A stretch of DNA of 42,500 nucleotides from Paulinella micropora (GCA_019918135.1 WBZZ01004071.1:190001-232500); one strand, 5' to 3'; shown: positions 19,991-30,027, numbered from the stretch's first letter. Notes: generated from the sequence alone by a model not told the origin. Made by a program: numbers and translations.

Positions 19991-21387
19991 CTCATGTGGG
20001 GGCCAATGCCTTGTGGTTGAACCTTGTTCGCTTTCGGCGTGGGGAGGTGCCTGCTTTACCGGTCTCGGGGATGGGTCCGGCCGATGCTGATGACGGCGGG
20101 GAAGGTGGAGATCACGGACCTGGGGGCGATGGTGGTGATGACGAGGATGATGACCATGATGGAGATGGAGACGACCTGGGCGACTCGGAGGGCGTTGGCG
20201 AGGGACCATTGAGGACGGATTCGACGGCCTCGACGGTTGTGCTGGCGCCTTTGGTTGCGAGTGGAGTGAGGCCGTCTAGTGTTGGCGTGGTGCACGGGGG
20301 AGGGGACCCTGATGCGGCGGCGGGCAGCGATCTTTCGTGGCATCCGTTCACCCTGCGCAACACGGTGTTTCCGTGGATGGAAATGGAAAATCATCTGGGC
20401 GAGTACGGTGTTGGTGAGGATGGCAAAGTGGAGCCACCGTGTCAGCTTCTGGACGACCTGTTGGCTTTCCTGAAGCGACAAAAACTCATCAACTGCTTGA
20501 GGGCACCGGAGCCGGGGGTGCGTGTACCTGGGTTACCGGGACCGTGGTCCATGGATTTCATCGACGTCCAGGATTACAGGAGGGCTATGCTGCGTTATCA
20601 TCGCTTGATGGTATGTGGTGCTCCGGCTGGGTGTGTTCCCAGCTGGGTGCCTCCGCCTCCGGTTAGGGTTCACAATGGACCGAGGGGGCATACCCTGCCG
20701 AGACCTTTGCCGGTGCTGGTGCCCCTGCGGGCACAGTTGTCATCGTTGAGGGATGGTGCAAGTGAGGTAAGACCTTCGTCGGCTGGCTATTCCTCGATCT
20801 CTTCTGCTGAAAACCCGTCCTCAGTTATGAGCGGGGCTGGCCCATCCTCAGTTGTGAGTGGGTCTGGCTATAGCAGGGAAGGAGGGAATGGGTCGGTCGG
20901 TGGGGATTACAAACTTGAACCTATCAATGTGGGTGGCAGTGTGGCTTACCCGCTGCCAGACGAGCCTCGGGATCGGGATCGGGCGATGGATTGTTTGGTT
21001 TGGGTTATGGGGACGTCTGGGGAGTCCTTGCGCCTAATGATCGACGTGTGCCGAGCACTGGATACCGACGACGACGAGGGTGAGGAGACCGCTTCATCTG
21101 GGGGGCCTGCGAGACGCGGTGGGGGACCTGGGGGCAAGGGGAATTTGCTCATGATGGACGGTGGGGGCGATGTGGGACCTTATGCGAAGTCTAATCCCTG
21201 GGGGAATGGTCATGTCCCCGAGTGGTGCATGGACTGTGCTGCAACGAATCATCATATTCCGAATGAGTCGGGATTGGCGACGGGGGCTCGAGGAGGACCT
21301 GATGTCTCTGTGATGGGGCTGGGGGGGGGGGGGGGGGGGGGGTTCAAACCCTTTCGGCCAACGGTGTGGCGCTGCTACATGGTGTGA
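19918..21387 (+). pseudogene. long acidic/Gly-rich copia ORF ending in the protease
   Basis: This 489-codon open frame is the longest intact ORF of the element. It starts with DTHPDILDVFVRFPD, has an Asp/Gly-rich acidic block (about residues 60-100), a central globular-looking part (LLDDLLAFLKRQKLINCL, MDFIDVQDYRRAMLRYH) and a Ser-rich stretch. Near residue 440 comes WCMDCAATNHHIPN. This aligns with the copia protease turn W-x-x-D-S-G-A-T-x-H, here D-C-A-A-T, so Ser/Gly of the triad are changed. A 22-G run at 21321-21342 follows, after which the frame closes at 21387. Confidence 0.6.
21321..21342 (+). repeat. poly(G) run, 22 G
   Basis: Twenty-two consecutive G lie inside the copia ORF between protease and integrase, encoding poly-Gly. 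Confidence 0.97.
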
Positions 21388-22650
21388 ATGGGGGTGGTGA
21401 CTCTTTTTTGCGGCTGGACCCGGCTTACGTTACCCCGTCGGTGGAAGTGGGGATTGTGTCCACTGGCCAGCTTCAGCTACGTGGCTACTCGACGCACTGC
21501 CAGGGGAGAGGGGTTCTTCGTGTCTAACAAGCAGTGTACATGCATTGCTGACGATGACAAGCTGCTGGTGGGTACCCTATCGCACTTGACTCTCCGGTAT
21601 GCTTTTACGCCCGGGGGACGTCAGGGGGATGTTGGCCAGCTCTCTACGCGGGCTCAGGATTCTGCACTGTGGTCGACGAGACCTGCAACAAAGAACAAGC
21701 CATGCAAGGTGTCAGGTGCATTCCTCCATGAGGTGTTCGGACATAGAAAGCAGCGGGCTATGCGTCGGTTGATCAAGATTATGAAGGGCAAGTGGGATGT
21801 GGTCGATCCGGCAAAGTGCTCGGGTTCTGGGGATGGGGAACGTTGTGTGGTGTGTTGCCTGACGCAATCAACGTTCAAGCCTGCGTACCGGGGCAATCAG
21901 CTTGCGGCTATGGACAAGACGGGGGAGGGGCTGAGTGGGAATTGCTCGGGCAAGTTTCCACGACCGGTCTACGGGGGGTACCAGTACTTTCAGCTGTTTG
22001 TGGATGACAAGTCACGTTGTAAGTTCCCATTCCTTCAGCGGACAAAGGAGGCGGCTGTGGGAGTTGCTAACCTCAGGGCGGTGCTTGCGTTGTGTGTTAC
22101 TCATGCACACCCTACAAGGCAGTTTCGCTCCGACGGGGAATGGATTTCTAAGGTGTATGGGGATCTGCTGCGTGAGAAGGCAATTATCCCTTTACGTGGG
22201 CGCTACGACTCAAACAAGAATGCTGTGGCGGAAACCTGGCTCAAGCAGGTGTTTCGTGTCGCACGGGCACTTATGGTGGCACGATGTGCCCCATACCAAT
22301 TTTTTGGCTACGCTTTGCTCTACGCTACATACATTCTAAATGCATTTTCTCATAAGGAGAATGTTTCCAGCTATGAGGAGTTCTACCATCGGGAGCTACC
22401 GCATATTTCAGCTTGGCAGGTCTTTGGGTGGTTGGCTTATCGGCATGTGGGTACGAGGAAGGACTCGCCACTCCTCTGACTGCGGAGTTGTGTGTGTATT
22501 TGGGCCCGGCCGTGGATACGTCCTCCTACCTGCTGTGGTCAACACTCAAGAAGAAAGTTGTGGAGGACAAGCATGTGGACTTTGCTGATCACCTAGCTGG
22601 TTGGCCAACGATTTACCAAAAAGGTTCACAGCAGAAGGACCTGGTGACCT
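21388..22650 (+). pseudogene. copia integrase
   Basis: The pre-integrase zinc region is FLHEVFGHRKQRAMRRLIK plus CVVCCLTQST. The catalytic core follows: LSGNCSGKFPRP (the position that normally holds the first Asp reads Asn), YQYFQLFVDDKSR, FRSDGEWISKVYGDLL (second Asp) and SNKNAVAETWLKQVFRVARALM (Glu). YEEFYHRELPHISAWQVFGWLAY is the conserved end of copia integrase. After a frame change, AELCVYLGPAVDTSSYLLW and DKHVDFAD continue to 22650, matching the usual copia segment after integrase. The missing first Asp would abolish strand transfer if the sequence is right. Confidence 0.85.
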
Positions 22651-23150
22651 AATTTATCACGTCGGACCTCGAACGGTCCGGAGCGGTGCCGGAGTGGCGG
22701 ACCTTTTTTGGCGAAGGTGCTTGGAATTTGCTTCGAGCTGTGGAGCGAGCTGGCGATGGGGACGTGGCTTCGTCTTCTGATGATGCTCAGCTTGGGGGTC
22801 TTGACGCTCTGAGGAGGTCGGTGGGGCCGGTGTTGGGGACCAGGCAGGTGGCGATTTTTCGGTAGGTCAAACGGTTGAAGTGTCGTCGCTTGGTCCGTTG
22901 GTCGGTGGGTTTGGGTCCTTGGGGAAACAACCTCGTCATGTTGCGTTTGCTCCGGCTGCTGAGGTGATCGTTTTTGGGCCTGCTGGACCGTTGGGTGGTG
23001 TGGCAACAGGGCCTACGGTTCCAGTTCCTCCAGGTGTGTCGTGTCTGGGTGCAGAATGTTGGGACTCAAGGGGAGTACCGGTGAAATGGGATGGGGCGGC
23101 CGTTAGTGAGTCCAATATCGTTGAGGGCAAGCGTTCTCGTCGTCCCACGG
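22651..23150 (+). pseudogene. copia linker between integrase and RT
   Basis: A plus frame starting in 22880 is open and Gly/Pro/Val-rich (SSLGPLVGGFGSLGKQP, VATGPTVPVPPGVSCLG) and leads into KRSRRPTEPGDARCCYLM. This is the usual low-complexity linker before copia RT. Confidence 0.5.
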
Positions 23151-23950
23151 AGCCTGGGGATGCTCGATGTTGCTATTTGATGATGGAGGTGCCCTCCCAG
23201 GGGGATTTTCATTCCTTGGTGAAGGCTGGGGATGCGTGTGCGTTCGGTATGGACACGGTTGAGCGGCGGCCTATCTTGCTCGTCATTACGGTCCCTGTTC
23301 CTGTGAAGGAGGCGAATCAGTCGGAACGGTTTGTGGCGTCCCGATTGAAGGACATCCAAAAGCACTTCGAATTGGATGCATTACGTTTGGTGCGTAAGGA
23401 TGCTGTGCCCCAAGGGGACAGAGGTGGTTGGTGTCCGGTTTGCTGATTTCGACAAGTGTGAGGACGGTGAATGCATTGAGCAAAAGCCTGGGTTTCTGCG
23501 AAGGGATGCCAGCAGCGGCCTGGTTTGGATTGTGGTCCAACATCGATGCCTACCCCGGGGGAGTATGCGTTGCGTTGTTTCTTTGCGGTCTCAACCTTGC
23601 AGCGTTTGAGATTGGAGAATGGGGATGATGTGTCGGCGTTCTTGAAGGCACGACGTGATTCACCGGTCTACATTAGGCTTCCGGGCCTGTATAATCCGCC
23701 GGGCTATGTATACAAAGCGTGGGCGGGGGTCAACGAGTTGCGGGACTCGGCTAATCTGTATTGGTACGACTGCGTCGATCCTTTCTACGAATCCATTCGC
23801 ATGAAGCCCAACCCCTATGACCCATGTGTCTTCTCGATGGTTGATAGCAAGACGAAGTTGACGGCAATGGCGATGACGCTTGTCGTCGCGATTACGTTTT
23901 GGCACCGCCATCGGCTGAGTTCTCGGATTGGTTCTGGGGGCGCTTGAAGG
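23151..23950 (+). pseudogene. copia reverse transcriptase
   Basis: The frame 22880-23446 gives the RT entry (ASRLKDIQKHFELDALRLV). Frames 23376-23609 and 23525-23947 carry on with VVGVRFADFDKCEDGECIEQKPGF in part, FFAVSTLQRLRLENGDDVSAFLKA, PVYIRLPGLYNPPGYVYK, AWAGVNELRDSANLYWYDCVDPF and NPYDPCVFSMVD. This is the copia RT palm, with the Asp of V-x-x-A-F-L in place. The YVDD box is not in the same frame. In the next frame GNGDDACRRDYVLAPP occurs at the expected place (about 23860-23905), so the Asp pair survives next to a frameshift. Confidence 0.72.
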
Positions 23951-24852
23951 CACGTAAGGGTACAATTACAGTCAACAAGACAATTTGCGGGATTTTGGGG
24001 CGTGAGGTGACGCAGTGGGAAGATGATGAGGGGCGCTTTCATACGTTGGTCACGTGTCGCGAGTATATTCGTAATTTGCGTAAGAAGTATCCGCGTGTCG
24101 ATGGAAAGGAATGGACGCCAGTTGGTACGCCGTGGGTGACGACTCGAGGGGAGTCGCGGCAATCGGAGCTCAGCGTGTATGAGCCGCCGAAGGTTTGCGG
24201 CGATTTGGGTTGGGTGCGGGCGGTCTTGTGGGAGATCGTGGGGCCCTTGTCACGCCTGGTGGAGTTTCAATCCAAGCGTGATCAATTCGATTACTGTGCT
24301 GCGGAGTGGCTCTTGCGTTATATCCTTGGTCAGGAAGAGCAGGGTCTGCACTATGTGTCTGACGGGAATAGGAGTGTGATTGCGTTCGGCAACGCCTCGT
24401 ATGCCTCCGAATGGGACTATCTGTCTAGGTCGGGGGGCCTGGCCACGCTTGCTGGTGGGGTTATTGCGTCATATTCGGAGAAGCAGCGTGTACCGTCAAC
24501 CTCGACCAATGAGGCAGAGTCGAGATGCCTGTCGACTATTATAAACGTGAGCAAATCCATCCATAACTTCCTCAAGGAGATTCCCGTGCACGAGTCAAAC
24601 GTGTTGTTGAAGGGATTAGCTGAAAAGCCACCTCCAATTTACATTGATAACTCAGCTACGGTTTTGGGGGCCAATACCAATATGTTCTCGAGGCGCCAGC
24701 GGCATTTGAAGGTTAAACTGGCTCACATTAACCATGAGGCTAAGGAGGGGAACGTGAAGGTGTATCATATCCGCCGTGCAGAGAATTCGGCGGACATCAA
24801 CACAAAGCCCAAGAGTCTGGGTCAAGGAGAAGAGGGATGCGATCCGCAATAG
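23899..24852 (+). CDS. copia RT C-terminus and RNase H
   Basis: An intact 317-codon frame. After the RT thumb (DWFWGRLKARKGTITVNKTI, WTPVGTPW, EWLLRYILGQEEQGL) it shows the copia RNase H signature: FGNASYASEWDYLSRSGGLA (SDADWA-type motif with Asp replaced by Asn), SEKQRVPSTSTNEAESRCLS (catalytic Glu in S-T-x-x-E-A-E), IYIDNSATVLGAN (D-N) and RRQRHLKVKLAHINHEAKEG, then ADINTKPKSLG. It is the best preserved part of the element. The listed start is only the first Met; the frame is a continuation of Pol. Confidence 0.88.
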   Translation: MAPPSAEFSDWFWGRLKARKGTITVNKTICGILGREVTQWEDDEGRFHTLVTCREYIRNLRKKYPRVDGKEWTPVGTPWVTTRGESRQSELSVYEPPKVCGDLGWVRAVLWEIVGPLSRLVEFQSKRDQFDYCAAEWLLRYILGQEEQGLHYVSDGNRSVIAFGNASYASEWDYLSRSGGLATLAGGVIASYSEKQRVPSTSTNEAESRCLSTIINVSKSIHNFLKEIPVHESNVLLKGLAEKPPPIYIDNSATVLGANTNMFSRRQRHLKVKLAHINHEAKEGNVKVYHIRRAENSADINTKPKSLGQGEEGCDPQ

Positions 24853-24980
24853 TACGTTTGTCAAGGGTCTAAAGACGGTGGATACCCGCTTCTTTGGAAA
24901 TGAAACCAAAATAAGACTTTCAAACTTGAAGTTTTATTAGGACCTCTACTATTCATAATATAGGACTTAAACGGGAGCAG
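24853..24980 (+). other. copia 3' untranslated region with putative polypurine tract
   Basis: A short AT-rich stretch after the Pol stop. AAACGGGAGCAG (24969-24980) abuts the right LTR and is the likely primer for plus-strand DNA synthesis. Confidence 0.5.
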
Positions 24981-25200
24981 TGATACATTTATATATCGTA
25001 TTAAGTAATTCCAATTATTAATAGACAGTTCGGTCTGATATAAATCATTATAGGCAATATGGATTATTGATATAGGTAATAAAGGATATGACTCGAAGTG
25101 TTATATTTGATTTTTGATTATTAAAGGGTAATCAGTTCTCGTAATCTTGGGAACATAGGAAGTGTCTGCTATTGCTAGGTGACCGGATATTATTCATATA
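24981..25200 (+). repeat. copia right LTR
   Basis: Aligns with 16804-17040, starting TGATACATTTATATATCG and ending GGATATTATTCATATA. It is shorter by several small deletions. The next bases are CTACTGCTACTAC. Confidence 0.88.
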
Positions 25201-25206
25201 CTACTG

Positions 25207-25241
<35 letters not shown>
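25201..25241. repeat. (TAC)n microsatellite after copia right LTR
   Basis: About 12 TAC units with single-base interruptions lie directly next to the LTR end. Confidence 0.9.
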
Positions 25242-25243
<2 letters not shown>

Positions 25244-25671
25244 ATTACTGTTCAACTACTGTTAGACTACTATTCTAGTATGATTAATATATCCTTGTTC
25301 CTATTCATTTCCGACGTTACCCGGAGTTATCGTTACTTGGGTAGTTTGATTTGTCATAAGGACAGATAATACAAATTCCACTTAATTATTTAGTGACTCG
25401 TGACACAGCGGACACTATACTTTGCCCCTCTAGTGGCAGTATTAACTTAATCAGTCTTAGAAGAAATTTCTAGATACGTATTCAGTAACTGGCCCCCGGT
25501 TACAGTCATTATATTTACCTCTACCTTAGTTAAGTAACGCTTAGCATGATCTTAGTTTTGTGACGTGTCGTTCTCAGAAATCACTTTATTAAATTGCCTT
25601 CCCTTACTTTGGTAACAGTGTACGAGACAGAACCGGTAGACTCTGAAAGGAGTCGGTAAAGGCCTGCATAG
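25242..25671. other. AT-rich spacer before second copia-like element
   Basis: No gene seen. It could contain the left LTR of the next element, but I found no matching copy downstream, so an LTR cannot be claimed. Confidence 0.5.
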
Positions 25672-26571
25672 ATGAGCATGCTGAGTTGCTCAAAGGTTAT
25701 GAGCCTTGAGGCCGAGAAGGGAGTCAGCTTCTCACTGAAGCAAACAATGAGTGCAATACCCATCTTAGATGGAAGCAATAGAGGATACTCTGACTTTAGG
25801 TACAAGTTGGAGAACTATGCCGAAGGCATAAGTGGCTGGCACGGGGAATGTGTGAAGCTAGCCGTCACCAACCCCGCAAGAGCAAAGGTTAAGTACCCTT
25901 ATGACCACGCTGAGGCGATGGATCTAGAGGAGTGGGATTTGCCTGAAGAGCCGGAGTCGGAAGACACGCCGGACACAGAGTCAGAGACAGAGTCAGAAAC
26001 AGAGACACTGACAGAAGAACAGAAGCAGAGACAGGGTAGTACAATAATCCATAGAGTCAGACCACGCACAAAAGTCACACTGCCCAAGCCTAAAGACTAG
26101 GATAAGATGGATAAGGAGAAGAAGATGAAGTGGAGGGAGAAACACGCAAAAATTTAAGCAGAAGAGAGAACTACGAAGACAGACGCAAAGAGCACACTCA
26201 AGAGTGAAAGCAGTACAAAAGAAGAAGAAGGAGTATTATGAAAGAATGTGTGCTTTGCAACTTGTGCTGTCTGTTGCCTTCTCATACACTCTTGTTGTCC
26301 GATACCTAAGAACTAAGACTTCAAAAGGCCCGATAGAGACGATAGAATTAGTGAGGGCCAAGTTTGGTTCGGTGGGAGGTGTGCACAAACATCTCAACGC
26401 GGAGAAGTTTGAGCACATCTACCCAAAACCAGGAACTAACGTAGACGCCTGTTTAAGCTACTACCGCTTTCAAAAGTGAGGTAGAGAGCTTACGAACTAA
26501 TCCTTTTGAAGAAGAAGAGTTGACTCGTAAACTGCTGCAAGGGCTGGCCAAACACCCTGCTTTTGGTCATA
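25672..26571 (+). pseudogene. copia-like gag, N-terminal part
   Basis: The first frame (25672-26100) has IPILDGSNRGYSDFRYKLENYAEG, the typical copia Gag opening (P-x-L-D-G-x-N). It then has an acidic block (ESEDTPDTESETESETETLT) and a basic tail. The second frame (26204-26479) has ERMCALQLVLSVAF and TIELVRAKFGSVGGVHKHLN. After a one-base shift near 26475, SEVESLRTNPFEEEELTRKLL and QGLAKHPAFGH follow. The reading stops because a transposon begins at 26572. Confidence 0.65.
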
Positions 26572-26595
26572 CGTCACACCGAGGACGTTAGTTCG
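26572..26595 (+). repeat. left terminal inverted repeat of the Tc1/mariner-like element
   Basis: CGTCACACCGAGGACGTTAG follows TA at 26570-26571. It pairs with the right TIR with two internal mismatches and a first-base difference. Confidence 0.75.
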
Positions 26596-28259
26596 GAGGA
26601 AATTTTCCTGCAAAGAGAAGGAGAAAAAATACAAGAGTTGTGCGTTTAATAAGGTACATGGAGGAGGGTTCCCCACTGTAGTCAAAACTACAAATAGTGA
26701 TTCCGACATTTCTCAATCTGTCGGAGACTGTAGAAATTTTAGGTTTGGTTCGAAACTCACTTGTTTGCGTTTTATTTTTTGATTTAAATTCCAGGTTTTT
26801 TTTGTGTCGGGAACCGAATGACTAATTATCTCTTGAATTTACCATTCAAGAAAGATTTAAACAGATTCAATCTCGAGTTATCAGTTCCTCCGCTCATCCA
26901 CTTCTTTTTGACATTTTGTTCGCTAAAATTTCCTGGTTTTGCGGTGCTTGGCTTGGACCGGCCAAATTAGGAAAACCATGCTTCCCAAAGTAGTTTGGAA
27001 TGCTTGGAGCGCTCTCTCCACAGTGATTTCTGTATATAGTGACTATTGAATAAGTTTCGACTAACACTTTTTCATTACCATCCATAAGTTTTTATCCGGT
27101 TTCTTGCCTTCATGTCTACAAAAAATGCTGGCAAAACAGCTTGACTTTTCAGCCTGACAAAAATGAAAAAATGGCTCCTGTCTACAAATGAGCAGAAACG
27201 AAACTAGCAAGTACCTGATTCGATTACCATGATTGCATTTCGTAATTCCCCAAGACGGTTTGTCGGGATAAAGCCTAGAGGCTGAGAAAATTTGCATAAC
27301 GAATTCAGTCAATAAGCATGGATTGGTGCTCGGAATGGATTCCACAAGGCTTTCAGCCTGCTTAGAAGTGCTTCTACCGTCATTCACTGATGCATTCTAA
27401 ACGTGTGTAAGAGGGATTTTGTTTCTGTAAGGCTCAAAATCTCGAAATTAGTGTTTCAGCTTTTTTGCATCTCGAATGCGCTGGACTCAAACCCCTGCTC
27501 ATTTTTTTGTAGTGCCTCCTCTTCCAATTTTTTGTGTTCAAACACGTATCTGTGACCTGTAGATGCAAATCCGTTCATAAAACAGATGGAAGAGGTTCGT
27601 TTTCGAAATGTACAGGGGAATGAGTCCACTGAAGTCTGTCTCACCCAAAACTGACAATTTCGATTTCACAGATTCCATTATTTTTAACCAAGGAAAACAA
27701 TTTTCGCTTGAGTATGATGATACAAGAACATGTTTGAGCTACTTTTCAGCCTTTTATCACTTACTTTGTACATGAAATATCGATTTTTCTCATTTCCCAC
27801 CTCTCTCAGAGACCGGATTTCAATTGCATGGTGCTCAGTCAGTTTACATTTTGGCGAAAAGTGGTTTGGTACAGATGTTTATTGAGACGTACTGTGTCGA
27901 ATTCTCAACTGGCTTCCTAAGAAAATAAGAGTCAAGAAAGAACGAGAGGAGAATTGAAGACCCTCCCCAACTACTTTTTCCCCATGACAATTTCCTTTTT
28001 TTCCCCACATGTCCCCAAATTCTCACCGATATTTTCGGGGAAACCCTATTGAGCAAAACCATATTTTGTGGCGGTTTGCGTGAAGCAAAAAATTGGGAAA
28101 AGTTGTGCGGGGTTTTTGTGTGTATTTCCTGCGTTTTCTTAGCGTTTGAAACAAGATCAACACTAATTTTAATTTGGATTTCATTATTTGCATTACCAAT
28201 ATTACCTTGTAATCACCAGCAAAAATTTCTACAGAAAAAATGATGGGAAGTGATTGATC

Positions 28260-28283
28260 CTGACTAACAGCCTCGGTGTGACA
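28260..28283 (-). repeat. right terminal inverted repeat of the Tc1/mariner-like element
   Basis: Plus-strand CTAACAGCCTCGGTGTGACA is the inverted counterpart of the left TIR and is followed by TA at 28284-28285. Confidence 0.75.
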
Positions 28284-28962
28284 TATGAGCGATTACGAAT
28301 CAATTTACTTCAGTCTTCCATCACCTCAGACCCAAGCACGACGAGTTAGTGGAGAGTGCGAGGGAGAAGTGGGCGATATGGAAGAAAGGGAAAGGGCGTA
28401 GGGAGGAGAGCAGAGAGGACGACGAGAACAAGAGACGTAGGAGGCAGAAAGGAAAGAAAACAAACCTACTGATAGATGATCAGGATGAAGAGAAAGGGGG
28501 AGTGGTAAGTTGAAAAAGAAGAAGGAATGGTGGCTAAAAGTCACCTGCTTTGCTTTTGAAAAGGTAGGGCACACAAAGAAGTATTGCCCGAAGATCAAGA
28601 AGAAACCCCATAAGCAGGAAAAAGAAGAAAAAGACCCCAACGGCAAGAATAAGAAGGGCAAAAGTAAAGGAAAAGGGAAGAAAGACATAGCTCTTTTAAG
28701 GGAAGAAGAGAGGGAAGATGATGAAGATCAGGGAGGGGGACAAGAGAGCGACAGTGATGCGCTTCTCGTCTTTATGGGGGGAGATAAGCCCGACGACCCT
28801 GGGGAAACCCCTGAGGACAATGGTGGGGGGAGAGCGAGCGAAGTTCAGAGTGATTCTGAGCGATGTGGTCGTCCCCTGCCGGCTAGTCGTAGCGTAGGGA
28901 GTCCCTTAGCAAAGACTAGTCGGGTTGAGGATTCGTCCCAACCTATCATCTCACCCAAATAA
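28284..28962 (+). pseudogene. copia-like gag continuation with degenerate zinc knuckle
   Basis: The gag resumes as MSDYESIYFSLPSPQT, shifts frame, and reads HDELVESAREKWAIWKKGKG and a basic/acidic stretch. The frame from 28510 then has TCFAFEKVGHTKKYCPK. The C-x2-C-x4-H-x4-C knuckle has Phe in place of its second Cys (C-F-A-F), so metal binding would be impaired. A long Lys-rich tail and an acidic segment follow until the stop at 28960. Confidence 0.65.
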
Positions 28963-28984
28963 AGTCGTCAGCTACCAAGGGCAG

Positions 28985-29015
<31 letters not shown>

Positions 29016-29355
29016 AGCAAATCCCTCAGAGTCTGAGGAACACAAAACCCCCCTGCCCAAACCTAACAACCTCCCCCCCCCCCCCCCCCTTAAACATGAA
29101 CAGCTATAGTCAATCCCAGCCTAGGTCCACAAGATGCCAGGGGAAGAACAAAAGAAATGAACCCTGCAATATTCCTTTAGAGAAAGAACAAAAGGGGATA
29201 AATGCTTCACAAGCAAAGCGGTTGGTTTTTGGTTGCTATTGCAGCTACCATGCCAAAAAGCAGGATGATGAATTTCCTTGTATAGACTTATCAGTTGACC
29301 CCAAAATCCGCCCCCCCCCCCCCCGAAGTTCCCTTATTATCCGGATGAGCTAGGT
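28963..29355 (+). pseudogene. extra Cys/His-rich segment flanked by three poly-C runs
   Basis: A plus frame (28925-29353) reads poly-Pro runs and then RCQGKNKRNEPCNIPL followed by RLVFGCYCSYHAKK. The pattern C-x-G-x(6)-P-C-x(n)-G-x-Y-C-x2-H resembles the small zinc-ribbon motif seen in many eukaryotic proteins of the RCxGxTKxGxxC...YCxxH type. It is not part of standard copia Gag-Pol. Runs of 17 C (28985-29001), 17 C (29073-29089) and 14 C (29311-29324) surround it, each a likely site of length error. Confidence 0.45.
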
Positions 29356-30027
29356 TTGTTGGCTGCGGCAGAAGAGATAGGAGAGAATGAGATTGCCCGT
29401 GCATGCCACCTCACAACTCCAATAATAAAGCAGAGACTGCAGAGAGAGAAGCAAAGTGAGGCGAAAGAGAAGAGTAGTAGTGCCGAAGTGAGGGGGAGTG
29501 GCAAGAGAGACAGTGCACCACAACCACAACCCACTCCTACCTTATCTGTTCACTACCGCACAACATCACAAGACACACACCCCACTTCAACCCCAAACTC
29601 CGATACACTGAATGAGTGTAGGAGACCATCTGGTCTACCCAGTGCTGTTGCAGGAAGCAAGGAGTGCAAAGAGGAGGCAACGGCAGCGGCAAAGGCAACA
29701 ACGCCACCACAACCAGGTCCCACACTCCAAGCACCCGAACAGACACCTCCCATCATCACCTTCAAAGACATTGCACAGATTGCACAGCAACTCACAACAA
29801 CATGCATCAGAGGGAGTAATGGGAGGGTAATGAGAGTAAGTGAGGGTGAACTTGTAGAAGATGAGTTTTTGTCTGACGTGGTCACAGTGAGAGCCATAGA
29901 GGGGGTCTACATATCTTACGCATCCCGCACCACCATCACACCACCTGGGGGGCCAAGAACATCAACCTCCACATCACAACCATCCACCTCCACTAAGCCA
30001 ACCACCACTAATTGCACCTTAGTTTAG
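29356..30027 (+). CDS. low-complexity ORF before protease
   Basis: An open frame of 223 codons. An N-terminal LAAAEEIGENEIARACHL stretch resembles a helix-turn-helix but is too short to call. A Ser/Thr/Pro/Gln-rich middle follows, then FKDIAQIAQQLTTTCIRG and VVTVRAIEGVYISYAS. It is probably a linker of the same polyprotein and overlaps the next frame by a few codons. Confidence 0.4.
   Translation: MLAAAEEIGENEIARACHLTTPIIKQRLQREKQSEAKEKSSSAEVRGSGKRDSAPQPQPTPTLSVHYRTTSQDTHPTSTPNSDTLNECRRPSGLPSAVAGSKECKEEATAAAKATTPPQPGPTLQAPEQTPPIITFKDIAQIAQQLTTTCIRGSNGRVMRVSEGELVEDEFLSDVVTVRAIEGVYISYASRTTITPPGGPRTSTSTSQPSTSTKPTTTNCTLV

Larger units (their letters stand above)
16804..25200 (+). mobile_element. 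Ty1/copia-type LTR retrotransposon, full length with disrupted ORFs
   Basis: Two similar direct repeats (16804-17040 and 24981-25200) bound an 8.4-kb unit. Its order on the plus strand is gag with CCHC knuckle, extra zinc-finger region, protease, integrase, reverse transcriptase, RNase H. Integrase before RT defines Ty1/copia. The left end is preceded by TAC repeat plus CAG, and the right LTR is followed directly by CTACTGCTAC and more TAC. No target-site duplication could be shown. The LTRs differ by several substitutions and at least four small indels, so this copy looks older than the gypsy element. Confidence 0.9.
26572..28283 (-). mobile_element. Tc1/mariner-like DNA transposon nested in the gag, decayed
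   Basis: The 1,712-bp unit has imperfect terminal inverted repeats of at least 22 bp: CGTCACACCGAGGACGTTAG at the left, and TGTCACACCGAGGCTGTTAG reading in from the right. TA is found at each flank (26570-26571 and 28284-28285). On the minus strand at 27000-26880 the residues ERAPSIPNYFGKHGFP then NLAGPSQAPQNQEI resemble the DNAP and WPSQSPDLNPIEN blocks of Tc1/mariner transposases in degraded form. Other minus-strand pieces (27680-27580 MESVKSKLSVLGETDFSGL; 27387-27061) may be transposase remnants. Taking the unit and one TA out rejoins the gag frame. Confidence 0.75.

Noticed and set aside
19613..20481. Minus-strand His/Pro/Arg-rich ORFs
   Set aside because: Shadow of the acidic Asp/Gly-rich copia ORF on the plus strand.
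16799..25205. Target-site duplication for the copia element
   Set aside because: CTCAG and CTACT do not match; repeat slippage may have erased it.
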